A stretch of DNA of 36,734 nt from Candidatus Fermentibacterota bacterium (lineage in GTDB: Bacteria; Fermentibacterota; Fermentibacteria; Fermentibacterales; Fermentibacteraceae): NCBI GenBank assembly GCA_012523605.1, contig JAAYTY010000078.1:1-36734 (forward strand), read 5' to 3'. Shown here in pieces: positions 7,726 through 15,101 of the stretch. Every line of letters starts with the position of its first letter. Positions within the stretch are counted from its first letter, which is position 1. Below the pieces are notes generated by a model. The model did not search any database. It saw nothing but the letters and a program-made list of their open reading frames with translations, and was not told the origin of the DNA. A program made the translations under genes and the position numbers.

Positions 7726-8168
7726 CAGCCCAGCACCTCGACTGCTCCACCGGCGCCGGTGATGGCGTCTGCGGCAGTCTTCGTGAAGGCGTGCGCACAC
7801 ACCGTCAGCCTCACCGACAGCGTGCCGTGCCCCAGGATCTTCACGGGCTTCAGCCTGCTGGATATCAGGCCGGCGTCCTTGAGCTCGTCGGGGGTGACGA
7901 CTGTGTCGGGCGCGAACCTGTCGAGCATCCCGATGTTGACGACCTGGTAGACGGAGGCGAACCGGGCGTTGTTGAACCCCTTGTGCGTCATGCGCCGCTG
8001 TATCGGCTGCTGCCCGCCTTCGAACCAGGGATGCACCTTCCCTCTGGCCTTCTGGCCCTTGTGGCCCTTGCCGGCGGTTCCGCCGACCCCGGTGCCGTCG
8101 CCGCAGCCGCGCCGGAGAGGCTCCCTCACGGCGCCCTTGGCAGGGCGCAGATGCTGAAGACGTCTCAC
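7725..8168 (-). CDS. rplO: 50S ribosomal protein L15
   Basis: Late-assembling large-subunit protein. The 147-residue frame shows the basic glycine-rich N-terminus (TAGKGHKGQKAR at about 31-42), FEGGQQPIQRR and KGFNN, then the C-terminal globular domain with VKILGHGTL. The start is a GTG at 8168 that overlaps the rpmD stop (GTGA), with GGAGG 7 nt upstream. The order rpmD-rplO-secY is standard. Confidence 0.96.
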   Translation of the reverse strand: MRRLQHLRPAKGAVREPLRRGCGDGTGVGGTAGKGHKGQKARGKVHPWFEGGQQPIQRRMTHKGFNNARFASVYQVVNIGMLDRFAPDTVVTPDELKDAGLISSRLKPVKILGHGTLSVRLTVCAHAFTKTAADAITGAGGAVEVLG

Positions 8169-8359
8169 TCCTGGACCTCCTCGACGTTCACGAGGTGGCG
8201 CACTCTCCAGATCATGCCCCTCACCGAAGGTCCGTCGTCGTGAACGACCACCTGGTTCATCCGCCTGAGGCCCAGAGCATCGAGCGTCCTCTTCTGGACT
8301 TCCGGGCAGTGGATCCGGCTCCTGATCTGCCTGATGTGCAGCTTCTTCTTCCTAGCCAT
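8165..8359 (-). CDS. rpmD: 50S ribosomal protein L30
   Basis: A 64-residue protein; the core IRQIRSRIHCPEVQKRTLDALGL-type pattern (in parts: LHIRQIRS, RTLDALGLRRM) and V-x-H-D-D are typical L30. The ATG at 8359 overlaps the end of rpsE by 8 bp, so the two are translationally coupled. Complete compared with the usual 58-65 residues. Confidence 0.95.
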   Translation of the reverse strand: MARKKKLHIRQIRSRIHCPEVQKRTLDALGLRRMNQVVVHDDGPSVRGMIWRVRHLVNVEEVQE

Positions 8360-8906
8360 TGGACTGGCGCCTCCGCTCGGCGTCGGACCTCCGCCAGGAG
8401 TTCACCTGGTCGATCAGCCTGAGGTCCCTGAGCCCGGCCATCGTGGCCTTGACGATGTTGTGCGGATTGTTGGTGCCCTGGGACTTGCTAAGCACGTCCT
8501 TCACCCCGGCGCACTCCATGATCGCGCGGACGGCGGCGCCGGCGATGACCCCTGTTCCGGGGCTCGCAGGACGCAGGAGAACCCTGCCCGCTCCGAACTC
8601 GCCGATCACATCGTGCGGAAGCGTCCTGGAGTCGACCAGTGGGACGCTCATCATGCTCTTCTTCGCCGCTTCGGTGGCCTTGCGGATGGCCTCCGGCAGC
8701 TCGGCGGCCTTGCCGTGGCCGACCCCGACGCTGCCGCGCCCGTCCCCGACCGCCACCAGTGCGTTGAATCCGAACCTGCGGCCTCCCTTTATGACCTTCG
8801 CGACTCTGTTGACCGCGATCAGGCGGTCGAGGAGCTGTTCCTCCTCGCCGTCGGCGGTCTGGAGCCTGGATGCCCTGTCCTCGGTCTGATCTGTCTTCCT
8901 GTCCAC
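8352..8906 (-). CDS. rpsE: 30S ribosomal protein S5
   Basis: Small-subunit protein at the mRNA entry and decoding-fidelity centre. The 184-residue product has the double-stranded-RNA-binding-like N-domain (VIKGGRRFGFNALVAVGDGRG in parts, 40-60) and the C-domain (PASPGTGVIAGAAVRA, GTNNPHNIVKAT). The start is GTG at 8906, following an all-G element. It has a 20-residue acidic N-terminal extension before the conserved region, as in many bacteria. The fidelity residues around GGRRF look normal. Confidence 0.97.
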   Translation of the reverse strand: MDRKTDQTEDRASRLQTADGEEEQLLDRLIAVNRVAKVIKGGRRFGFNALVAVGDGRGSVGVGHGKAAELPEAIRKATEAAKKSMMSVPLVDSRTLPHDVIGEFGAGRVLLRPASPGTGVIAGAAVRAIMECAGVKDVLSKSQGTNNPHNIVKATMAGLRDLRLIDQVNSWRRSDAERRRQSNG

Positions 8907-8918
8907 CCCATACCCCCG

Positions 8919-9281
8919 TCAGAAGACAAGGCCGCTCTCGCGGGCCTTCTCCGCGAGCGCCCTGACCCTTCCATGATACGGATGGCCGCCGCGGTCGAAG
9001 ACGACGCTCCGGACGCCCATTTCGATGGCCTTCTTCGCCACGATCTCTCCCAGCCTGGCCGCGGCGGCTGTCTTCGTCTCCTTCTCCACGGCGCCGAAGG
9101 CGTTCGCCGTGGTGGTGACGCAGAGCAGGGTTCTGCCGGAGATGTCGTCAACCAGGCTTGCGATCATGTGCCGGTTCGTGCGGTGAACGCACAGCCTGGG
9201 CCGCCCGGGAGTTCCCGACAGGCGCTTTCGTATGCGGATGTGCCTCCTCCGCAGCCTTTCCCTCTTGTCGGCAGTTGCCAT
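8919..9281 (-). CDS. rplR: 50S ribosomal protein L18
   Basis: 5S rRNA-binding protein of the central protuberance. The 120-residue protein has the basic N-terminal arm (KRERLRRRHIRIRKR), GTPGRPRLCVHRTNRH, the VVFDRGGHPYHGRVRALAE box and the end ARESGLVF, all typical. It sits between rplF (12-bp gap) and rpsE, as expected. Confidence 0.97.
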   Translation of the reverse strand: MATADKRERLRRRHIRIRKRLSGTPGRPRLCVHRTNRHMIASLVDDISGRTLLCVTTTANAFGAVEKETKTAAAARLGEIVAKKAIEMGVRSVVFDRGGHPYHGRVRALAEKARESGLVF

Positions 9282-9293
9282 ATGACCCTTTCC

Positions 9294-9842
9294 TTAGGCC
9301 TTGGTCGTCTTCGTTGCCTTGCGGCGCACCTGCTGGTCGGAGTACCTGAAGCCGTTGAGGTTGTAGGGCTCGACCGGCTTTATCCTGTAGAGCATCGCGG
9401 CGAAGGCCCCAACGAGATCCCTGCTCGTGCCGCTGATGCCGATCGTGAAGGTGTTCTGGCCCGGTGTGACCTGGACCGAGAGCCCCTTCGGGATCTCGAA
9501 AAGAAGCCTGTGAGAGAAACCGACCTGCATCTCGAGTATGCGGCCCTTCACCTCTCCCTGGTATCCCTTCCCGTTGACGATCAGGCTCAGGGAGTGCCCC
9601 GTGTCGACCCCTCTGACCTTGTTCGCGACATGCGCCCTGGAGACTCCGTGCAGCCTCTTCATCTCGGCGGTGTCGTCGGCGCGTTCGAGCCTGAGCACAT
9701 CGCCCTCCATGACGGCGGTGATTCCGCCGGGCAGCCGGTGCTCGGCCTCTCCGATCGGGCCCTTGATCCTCAGCAGGTTCCCCTCGATCCTGACTTCCAC
9801 CTTCGGGGGAAGCTTGACCGGGAGTCTTCCGATGCGCGACAT
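9294..9842 (-). CDS. rplF: 50S ribosomal protein L6
   Basis: Large-subunit protein near the factor-binding site. At 182 residues it has two related domains; the second carries GKGYQGEVKG and the C-terminal signature DKQ-like block ending RRKATK. N-terminus SRIGRLPVKLP is canonical. It follows rpsH by 9 bp, in the standard spc order. Confidence 0.97.
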   Translation of the reverse strand: MSRIGRLPVKLPPKVEVRIEGNLLRIKGPIGEAEHRLPGGITAVMEGDVLRLERADDTAEMKRLHGVSRAHVANKVRGVDTGHSLSLIVNGKGYQGEVKGRILEMQVGFSHRLLFEIPKGLSVQVTPGQNTFTIGISGTSRDLVGAFAAMLYRIKPVEPYNLNGFRYSDQQVRRKATKTTKA

Positions 9843-9851
9843 CTCAACCTC

Positions 9852-10247
9852 CTACCAGACGTGCAGGAGGACCTCGCCGCCGACCCGCTGCTCGCGGGCC
9901 TCGGTGTCGGTCATCACGCCACGCGGTGTAGTCAGGACGGCCACTCCCCGGCCGGCCATGACCCTCGGGATCTCGGAGGCGCCTGCATAGACCCTGCAGC
10001 CGGGTCTGGACACCCTCTTGAGCCCGACGATCATCGGCTTTCCGCTTCGATAGGCGAGGTAGACCCTCAGGATGCCCTGTCTGCCGTCGTCGATCCTGCG
10101 GAAGCCCCTGATGAATCCCTTGCGGTAGAGGACCTCCGCTATGGATGCCTTGATGCTGGATGCCGGTATGTCGACCATCTTGTGGCCGACAGCCGTGGCG
10201 TTCCTGATCCGGGTGAGCATGTCGGCTATGGGATCTGTCATAGACAT
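9852..10247 (-). CDS. rpsH: 30S ribosomal protein S8
   Basis: Central-domain 16S rRNA binder, and in E. coli the translational repressor of the spc operon. The N-terminus MSMTDPIADMLTRIRNA and C-terminus with GRGVAVLTTPRGVMTD are diagnostic; length 131 is normal. A second in-frame ATG at 10241 exists, but the MSM- start is the common one. The G-rich element directly upstream is the ribosome binding site. Confidence 0.97.
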   Translation of the reverse strand: MSMTDPIADMLTRIRNATAVGHKMVDIPASSIKASIAEVLYRKGFIRGFRRIDDGRQGILRVYLAYRSGKPMIVGLKRVSRPGCRVYAGASEIPRVMAGRGVAVLTTPRGVMTDTEAREQRVGGEVLLHVW

Positions 10248-10259
10248 GGCCTGCCCCCC

Positions 10260-10445
10260 CTACCAGCTTGCCTTGCGGACGCCCGGGATCAGGCCCCTGT
10301 TGGCCATGTCCCTGAAACAGATACGACAGATGCCGAATCTCCGCAGAAACCCCCTGGGGCGTCCGCAGAGAGCGCAGCGGTTGTAGTGTCTCACGCCGAA
10401 CTTCGGCTTGCGCTTCTGCTTCGCGATCAGGCACTTCTTAGCCAA
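10260..10445 (-). CDS. rpsN: 30S ribosomal protein S14, zinc-binding type
   Basis: A 61-residue short form of S14. It has two CxxC pairs (CALCGRP and CRICFRD), so it is the zinc (C+) type, with the RKPKF and GLIPGVRKASW ends. The start codon is TTG at 10445 after a G-rich stretch; no ATG is available that keeps the conserved AKKCLIAK N-terminus. It lies between rplE and rpsH as expected. Confidence 0.96.
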   Translation of the reverse strand: MAKKCLIAKQKRKPKFGVRHYNRCALCGRPRGFLRRFGICRICFRDMANRGLIPGVRKASW

Positions 10446-10455
10446 CTCCAGCCCC

Positions 10456-11022
10456 CTACCTGGCCGCGCCGGGCCTGCGGAACGGAAGTCCGAGCAGCCT
10501 GAGCAGCTCGAGACCCTCCTCGTCGGTGCCGGCCGTCGTTACCATTGTTATGTTCATTCCTCTGAACTTGTCGATCTTGTCGACATCTATCTCCGGAAAG
10601 ATCGCCTGCTCCTCGACCCCGAAGTTGAAGTTGCCCCTGCCGTCGAACCCCCGGGGGTTCAGCCCCCTGAAGTCCCTCACCTGGGGCAGGGCGAAGCTCG
10701 AGAGCCTGTCGAGGAACTCCCACATCGTGTCTCCGCGGAGAGTCACGAAAACGCCTATCTGCATGCCCTCACGCAGGCGGAAGGCCGCTATCGAGTTCCG
10801 GGCCTTGGCGATCACGGGCTTCTGCCCGGTGATCCTTCCCAGCTGCTCCTGCGCGTTTGTGACGTTGTTGGCGTTCTCGATGGCCTCCTTGCCGAGCCCC
10901 ATGTTGACCACGATTTTGACCATTTTCGGGATCTCGTTGACGTTCCGGTAGTCGAATCGCTTCCGGAGGGCCGGGGCGACTTCATCCCTGTACAGCTTCT
11001 TGAGCCTGGGCATTTCCTTCAT
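10456..11022 (-). CDS. rplE: 50S ribosomal protein L5
   Basis: 5S rRNA-binding protein that bridges to S13 in the 30S head. The 188-residue product has the VVNMGLGKEAIENANN region, the GQKPVIAKARNSIAAFRLREG block (in parts: GQKPVIAKA, FRLREG) and the C-terminal GMNITMVTTAGTDEEG. The ATG at 11022 gives MKEMPRLKKLY; an internal ATG at 11013 would match the commoner MPRL start but has a poorly placed ribosome binding site. Confidence 0.97.
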   Translation of the reverse strand: MKEMPRLKKLYRDEVAPALRKRFDYRNVNEIPKMVKIVVNMGLGKEAIENANNVTNAQEQLGRITGQKPVIAKARNSIAAFRLREGMQIGVFVTLRGDTMWEFLDRLSSFALPQVRDFRGLNPRGFDGRGNFNFGVEEQAIFPEIDVDKIDKFRGMNITMVTTAGTDEEGLELLRLLGLPFRRPGAAR

Positions 11023-11042
11023 GTCGCTGTCACCCGGCCTTC

Positions 11043-11351
11043 CTAGAAGCTCTCGCCGCAGGAGCGGCAGACGCGCTTCAGCCGTCCCTCGTCGTCACGG
11101 GAGCGCCTGAAGCCCTTGGCCTCGCCGCAGCCGGGGCATACGACCCTGAGATTGGAGGCGTTCAGCGGGGCCTCCTTCTCGACGATTCCGCCCTGGGGGT
11201 TGGTTCGGTTCGGCCTGGTATGGCGCTTTACGAAGTTGACACCCTCGACGAGAGCCCTGCCCTTGCCGGGGAGCACCTTCAGCACCTTCCCCTTCTTTCC
11301 CTTGTCGTCACCGGTGCCGACGAGCACCTTGTCGCCCTTCCGCACGTGCAT
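11043..11351 (-). CDS. rplX: 50S ribosomal protein L24
   Basis: Assembly-initiator protein with an N-terminal KOW motif (VRKGDKVLVGTGDDKGKKG, residues 3-21), then GVNFVKRHTRPN. The C-terminal third contains two CxxC pairs (CPGCGEAKG and CRSCGESF), a zinc-ribbon-like end seen in many bacterial L24. Length 102. The ATG overlaps the rplN stop (TGATG), implying coupling. Confidence 0.97.
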   Translation of the reverse strand: MHVRKGDKVLVGTGDDKGKKGKVLKVLPGKGRALVEGVNFVKRHTRPNRTNPQGGIVEKEAPLNASNLRVVCPGCGEAKGFRRSRDDEGRLKRVCRSCGESF

Positions 11352-11716
11352 CAGATCACCTCCGGGGCGAGGGAGACGATCTTCATGAAGCCCGCCCGGA
11401 GCTCCCGGCCCACAGGGCCGAAGATCCTCGTCGCCACGGGCTGGAAGGCATCGTCAACTATCACCGCCGCGTTGTCGTCGAACCTGACGGAGGAGCCGTC
11501 CGGCCTGTTGATCTCCTTGCGAACCCTGACCACCACGGCCTTGCGCACCTCGCCCTTCTTCACTGTCCCGTTGGGCGCGGCTTCCTTGACCGTCACTACT
11601 ATCACGTCACCGATGCTCGCATAGCGCCTGCGGGTTCCGCCCAGCACCTTGATGCAGAGCACCTCCCTGGCGCCGGAGTTGTCGGCGACGGTGAGCCTGG
11701 TCTCCTGCTGGATCAT
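11351..11716 (-). CDS. rplN: 50S ribosomal protein L14
   Basis: Large-subunit protein at the inter-subunit interface. The N-terminus MIQQETRLTVADNSGAREV, followed by ASIGDVIVVTVKEA and FDDNAAVIV, and length 121, are fully typical. Opens the spc set after rpsQ (14-bp gap). Confidence 0.98.
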   Translation of the reverse strand: MIQQETRLTVADNSGAREVLCIKVLGGTRRRYASIGDVIVVTVKEAAPNGTVKKGEVRKAVVVRVRKEINRPDGSSVRFDDNAAVIVDDAFQPVATRIFGPVGRELRAGFMKIVSLAPEVI

Positions 11717-11730
11717 CGCCTGCAGCCCTC

Positions 11731-11997
11731 CTAGCGAGCTTTCTGAAGGATCTCGAGGAGCCGCCAGCGCTTCTTCGCGGACAGGGGGCGGGTCTCGGCG
11801 ATCCGCACCACGTCACCCTCGCCGCACTGGTTGCCCTCGTCGTGCGCGTAGAAGCGGCTGGTCTGCCTGAACCGCTTCTTGTAGACAGGATGGGGCTTCA
11901 GGGCTACGACCTCCACGACTACGGTCTTGTCCATCTTGCCGGCGGAGACGACCGTGCCCTTGAGCACCTGCCTGTTCCTTGTCCGGGTCTCGGCCAT
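11731..11997 (-). CDS. rpsQ: 30S ribosomal protein S17
   Basis: Primary 16S rRNA binder with an OB fold. The 88-residue product begins MAETRTRNRQVLKGTVVSAGK (in parts) and contains the KTVVVEV strand, the YKKRFRQTSRFYAHDE loop and GDVVRIAETRPLSA, all conserved. I chose the ATG at 11997, which has AGGAG 6 nt upstream; the longer frame to 12168 overlaps rpmC and is a shadow. Confidence 0.97.
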   Translation of the reverse strand: MAETRTRNRQVLKGTVVSAGKMDKTVVVEVVALKPHPVYKKRFRQTSRFYAHDEGNQCGEGDVVRIAETRPLSAKKRWRLLEILQKAR

Positions 11998-12007
11998 ATG
12001 CCTCTCC

Positions 12008-12223
12008 TCACTGTCCGGACGGGCCGGGCGAGATGCCCAGAGCCCTCTCGCGCTTAATCGTGAGCGCCCGGGCGAGCTCGTGCCTCGCCTCGCGGATCCG
12101 CACGGGATTGTCAACCTGCTGGGCGGACTTCCGGAAGCGCAGGTTGAAGATCTCCTGTCTGAGCTCACGGATGTGGCTCTCGAGCTCCTCCCCGCTCATC
12201 GAACGCATCTCGCCGCTCTTCAT
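12008..12223 (-). CDS. rpmC: 50S ribosomal protein L29
   Basis: Two-helix protein at the exit tunnel that contacts SRP and trigger factor. The 71-residue product has the LRQEIFNLRFRKSAQQVDNP signature (at 21-40) and the second helix IREARHELARALTIKRER. The ATG at 12223 overlaps the rplP stop as ATGA with GGAGG 7 nt upstream. Confidence 0.96.
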   Translation of the reverse strand: MKSGEMRSMSGEELESHIRELRQEIFNLRFRKSAQQVDNPVRIREARHELARALTIKRERALGISPGPSGQ

Positions 12224-12642
12224 GCGTTCGCCTCCCTGCTCCGTACTACGAATCTGGTCAGCACGGGGAGCTTGTGGCTTGCGAGCCTCATGGCCTCGCG
12301 GGCCACGCCGATGTCCACGCCCTCTATCTCGAACATGATGCGGCCGGGTTTCACGACGGCGACCCAGTGGTCCACCGCTCCCTTGCCCTTGCCCATCCTG
12401 GTCTCGGCCGGCAGGCTGGTTATCGGCTTGTCGGGGAATATCCTTATCCAGATCTTGCCGCCGCGCTTCACATGTCTCGTCATGGCCACCCTCGCCGCCT
12501 CGATCTGAGCGCTGGTCACCCAGGCCGGCTCGACGGCCTGAAGGCCGTACTCGCCGAACGCCACGGAGGCCCCGCCCTTGGCGCGGCCAGTCAGGCGGCC
12601 TTTCTGACACTTGCGGTACTTGGTCCTCTTAGGCATCAGCAT
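12220..12642 (-). CDS. rplP: 50S ribosomal protein L16
   Basis: Large-subunit protein next to the peptidyl-transferase centre and A-site tRNA. The start MLMPKRTKYRKCQKG is the canonical N-terminus, with GLQAVEPAWVTSAQIEAAR and RIFPDKPITSLPAETRMGKGKG (in parts). Length 140 is normal. It starts 13 bp after the second (terminal) TAG of rpsC; a GGGTGA element lies about 6 nt upstream. Confidence 0.97.
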   Translation of the reverse strand: MLMPKRTKYRKCQKGRLTGRAKGGASVAFGEYGLQAVEPAWVTSAQIEAARVAMTRHVKRGGKIWIRIFPDKPITSLPAETRMGKGKGAVDHWVAVVKPGRIMFEIEGVDIGVAREAMRLASHKLPVLTRFVVRSREANA

Positions 12643-12655
12643 GTTGCATCACCCG

Positions 12656-12751
12656 CTACTCGGAGGGGCCGGTCTGGCCCTGGTCCCCGTGGATCTCGCC
12701 GTTGTAGATCCACACCTTTACGCCGATCATCCCGTATGTCGTGCGGGCCTA
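12656..12751 (-). other. rpsC: Post-amber remainder of rpsC (S3 C-terminal 30 codons)
   Basis: After the TAG at 12749-12751 the frame encodes ARTTYGMIGVKVWIYNGE and then an IHGDQGQTGPSE tail, ending in TAG at 12656-12658. Aligned with the E. coli S3 segment SEAHTTYGVIGVKVW, the amber falls on the conserved Glu. The full frame including the amber would be 220 residues, a normal S3 length. No start codon with a ribosome binding site precedes this part, so it would only be made by readthrough or if the TAG is an error. Confidence 0.85.
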
Positions 12752-13318
12752 AGCCCTGGCGAAGTCCACGTCGGCACGGAGCGTGTGCAGGGGCACCCGG
12801 CCTTCGTGATACGTGTTCCGGCGCTTCATCTCCGCGCCCCCGAGCCTGCCGGCGCAGCTGACCTTTACTCCCTCGGCGCCGGCGCGGATCGCGTCGGAGA
12901 TGGCCCGCTTCATGGCGCGCCTTACGGAGACTCGGCTCTCGATCTGCCTCGCGATGCTGTCAGCGACGAGGCTCGCATCCCTCTCGGGCTGGCGGATCTC
13001 CTCGACCTTCATCTTGACGGACTTGCCGGTGAAGTGCTTGAGCTCCTTCGTCAGCAGGTCGATCGTGCCACCCCTGGCACCGATGACGAGGCCCGCCCTG
13101 GCCGTCCAGATGGTCACCTGGACCTCCTGGGGCTTGCGCTCGATCTCGACTCGGGAGATCTGTGCCTTCTCGAGCTTCTTGTTCTTCAGCAGATATTTGC
13201 GCAGCCGCGCATCCTCGCGGATGTACTCGGCATACCTGCCGCCGCGGGCGAACCACACGGAACTCCATCCCCTCACGATCCCGAGTCTGAGCCCCACCGG
13301 ATTGGTCTTCTGCCCCAT
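12749..13318 (-). CDS. rpsC: 30S ribosomal protein S3, interrupted by an in-frame TAG near the C-terminus
   Basis: S3 lines the mRNA entry tunnel and has helicase activity. The frame begins MGQKTNPVGLRLGIVRGW and includes the type-II KH domain (VIGARGGTIDLL, about 78-89), the RRAMKRAI helix and GRLGGAEMKRR. It stops at a TAG in codon 190, just after GRVPLHTLRADVDFARA. S3 proteins normally continue here with E-A-x-T-T-Y-G-V-I-G-V-K-V-W. Exactly that sequence follows the TAG in the same frame and runs to a second TAG at 12656-12658. Without readthrough the protein would have 189 residues and lack about 31 conserved C-terminal residues. The TAG differs from the expected Glu codon GAG by one base. 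Confidence 0.93.
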   Translation of the reverse strand: MGQKTNPVGLRLGIVRGWSSVWFARGGRYAEYIREDARLRKYLLKNKKLEKAQISRVEIERKPQEVQVTIWTARAGLVIGARGGTIDLLTKELKHFTGKSVKMKVEEIRQPERDASLVADSIARQIESRVSVRRAMKRAISDAIRAGAEGVKVSCAGRLGGAEMKRRNTYHEGRVPLHTLRADVDFARA

Positions 13319-13319
13319 G

Positions 13320-13688
13320 TCATCCCTCCCTGACCGCGCCGCCGGCAGGTGCGGTGCTGACCGTGACGGTGATGTGGCTCGAGCGGTGACGCACCCTCGT
13401 GGCCCTGCCGCGCGCGCGGTGGCGGAACCTCTTCAGGGTCGGTCCGTTGTCGATGACGACATGGGATACGGTGAGTTCGTCTATGTCGAGCTTTACACCC
13501 TCCGATTTCTGAACGGCGTTCGCGACAGCCGAATCCAGCGTCTTTTCGATCTCCCGGGAGGAGATCCGGGGAACGTTGAGCAGGATAGATAGCGCCTGGT
13601 TCACCGTCTTCCCCCGGATGAGATCCGCGACCTGACGGGCCTTGCGCGGCGTCATCCTGACGAATCTGGCCCTTGCGGTAGCTTCCAT
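13320..13688 (-). CDS. rplV: 50S ribosomal protein L22
   Basis: Large-subunit protein whose beta-hairpin lines the exit tunnel (macrolide-resistance site). The 122-residue protein shows RFVRMTPRKARQVADLIRGK (at 8-27) and the hairpin region VDNGPTLKRFRHRARGRA-like segment at 79-95, followed by RSSHITV. I chose the ATG at 13688 (MEAT); another ATG at 13694 would add two residues. Longer frames upstream overlap rpsS. The stop is 1 bp before the rpsC start. Confidence 0.97.
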   Translation of the reverse strand: MEATARARFVRMTPRKARQVADLIRGKTVNQALSILLNVPRISSREIEKTLDSAVANAVQKSEGVKLDIDELTVSHVVIDNGPTLKRFRHRARGRATRVRHRSSHITVTVSTAPAGGAVREG

Positions 13689-13701
13689 CGTCATCACCCG
13701 C

Positions 13702-13968
13702 CTACTTCTTCTTCTCGCGGTGGCCGCGGAAGGTTCTCGTAGGGGCGAACTCCCCCAGCTTGTGCCCGACCATGTTCTCCACGACATATACGGGCACCAT
13801 CTTGCGGCCGTTGTGTACGGCGAACGTGTGCCCCACGAACTCGGGCGGTATGGTCGAGCGTCGCGCCCAAGTTCTGATAACCTTCTTCTCGGGGTCGGAG
13901 CCGGCGGCAACGACCTTTTCGAGAAGCTTCCCGTCGACGTACGGGCCTTTCCTGAGCGAGCGGGACAT
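13702..13968 (-). CDS. rpsS: 30S ribosomal protein S19
   Basis: Head protein paired with S13. The 88-residue protein starts MSRSLRKGPYVDGKLLEKV and contains RRSTIPPEFVGHTFAVHNG and VGHKLGEFAPTRTFRGH, all canonical. The ATG at 13968 lies 2 bp after the rplB stop; the longer frame up to 14250 is a shadow of rplB. Confidence 0.97.
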   Translation of the reverse strand: MSRSLRKGPYVDGKLLEKVVAAGSDPEKKVIRTWARRSTIPPEFVGHTFAVHNGRKMVPVYVVENMVGHKLGEFAPTRTFRGHREKKK

Positions 13969-13970
13969 CC

Positions 13971-14810
13971 CTACTTCCTCCTCTTGCCCGTGGGCCTGCG
14001 TCTCGTGATCAGCTTGTCGGAGAGCTTGGGGGAGCGGGTCTTGAGGCCCTTGGCCAGCTGTCCCCACGGCGAGCAGGGATGGCGGCCTCCGCTGGACTTG
14101 CCCTCGCCGCCGCCCATGGGGTGGTCGATCGGATTCATGGCGACGCCCCTGACGCTGGGCCTCCGGCCCAGCCAGCGCGACCTGCCCGCCTTGCCGATGC
14201 TGATATTGGAATGGTCGGCGTTTCCGACGACCCCCAGAGTCGCCATGCATGCCAGCGGGACCATCCTCATCTCCCTGGAGGGCATGCGAAGGGTCGCATA
14301 GCCGCCCTCCCGGGCCAGGAGCTGGACCGAGACACCCGCGCTGCGGGCTATCTGGCCGCCTTTCCCGGGCCTGAGCTCGACGTTGTGTATCATCGAGCCC
14401 AGGGGAATCCTCTCGAGGGGGAGATGGTTGCCGACCTCCGGGGCCGCGTCGCGGCCGGACACGATCGTCTGTCCGACTCTGAGGCCCTCGGGCGCCAGGA
14501 TGTACCGCTTCTCGCCATCAGGATAGACAACCAGCGCGATCCTGGCGGAGCGGTTGGGATCGTACTCGATGGCATCTATGCGGCCGGGGATGTCGAACTT
14601 GTTTCTCTTGAAGTCGATGATGCGGTACTGCCGCTTGTGCCCGCCGCCCTTGTGCCTGCAGGTGATGCGGCCGTAGCTGTTGCGGCCCGCCTTCCTGTTC
14701 AGCGGCTCCATGAGGGACTTCTCGCCGCGTGACCGCGTGATCTCGGAGAAGTCGGGGAGCACCGCCCATCTGGTTCCCGGCGTGACCGGCTTCAGCCTTC
14801 TCGTAGGCAT
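13971..14810 (-). CDS. rplB: 50S ribosomal protein L2
   Basis: Core large-subunit protein required for peptidyl transfer and subunit association. The 279-residue product has the N-terminal GRITCRHKGGGHKRQYRIIDFKR region (in parts), EYDPNRSARIALV and the C-terminal GVAMNPIDHPMGGGEGKSSGG loop. The functionally important His (E. coli H229) in DHP is kept, while the following His is Met; DHPMGGGEG is familiar from Bacteroidetes-type L2. It starts 3 bp after rplW. Confidence 0.98.
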   Translation of the reverse strand: MPTRRLKPVTPGTRWAVLPDFSEITRSRGEKSLMEPLNRKAGRNSYGRITCRHKGGGHKRQYRIIDFKRNKFDIPGRIDAIEYDPNRSARIALVVYPDGEKRYILAPEGLRVGQTIVSGRDAAPEVGNHLPLERIPLGSMIHNVELRPGKGGQIARSAGVSVQLLAREGGYATLRMPSREMRMVPLACMATLGVVGNADHSNISIGKAGRSRWLGRRPSVRGVAMNPIDHPMGGGEGKSSGGRHPCSPWGQLAKGLKTRSPKLSDKLITRRRPTGKRRK

Positions 14811-14813
14811 GGA

Positions 14814-15101
14814 TCACACCCCCTCGAAGAAATCGACCTTCTGGCCTTCGGCCAGGGTCACAACGGCCTTCTTCCAGGAGGGCCTTCTGCCGATGTTGCG
14901 TCCCAGGCGCTTCTCCTTGCCCTGCATGCTGATCGTATGCACGGCCGTCACCTTGACGCTGAAGATCTCCTCCACGGCTCTCGCTATCTGGACCTTCGTC
15001 ACGTTCCTCGGCACGCGGAAGCTGTACCTGTTGTGGGCCTCCCGCGCGGCAGTGGATTTCTCCGTGACGAGGGGCGTAAGGATCACCTGTCTTGCGTCCA
15101 T
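14814..15101 (-). CDS. rplW: 50S ribosomal protein L23
   Basis: Exit-tunnel docking site for trigger factor and SRP. The 95-residue product begins MDARQVILTPLVTEKSTA and has the NRYSFRVPRNVTKVQIARAVE helix-strand block and IGRRPSWKKAVVTLAEG. The ATG at 15101 overlaps the rplD stop (TGATG). A GTG at 15104 directly before it could also serve, adding one residue. Confidence 0.96.
   Translation of the reverse strand: MDARQVILTPLVTEKSTAAREAHNRYSFRVPRNVTKVQIARAVEEIFSVKVTAVHTISMQGKEKRLGRNIGRRPSWKKAVVTLAEGQKVDFFEGV

Noticed and set aside
5807..7798. A 663-codon minus-strand frame that would fuse a novel domain to adenylate kinase
   Set aside because: Its upstream two thirds overlap secY in another frame; the adk start at 6424 fits the family and the ATGA overlap.
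8334..10502. A 722-codon plus-strand open frame
   Set aside because: Runs antisense across rpsE, rplR, rplF, rpsH and rpsN; all five minus-strand genes are unmistakable.
12749..12751. Genome-wide reassignment of TAG to a sense codon to explain the rpsC amber
   Set aside because: Many genes here (tuf, secE, rplA, rplL, rpoB, rpoC, rpsL, rplB, rpoA and others) end in TAG at the expected C-terminus, so TAG acts as a stop codon.
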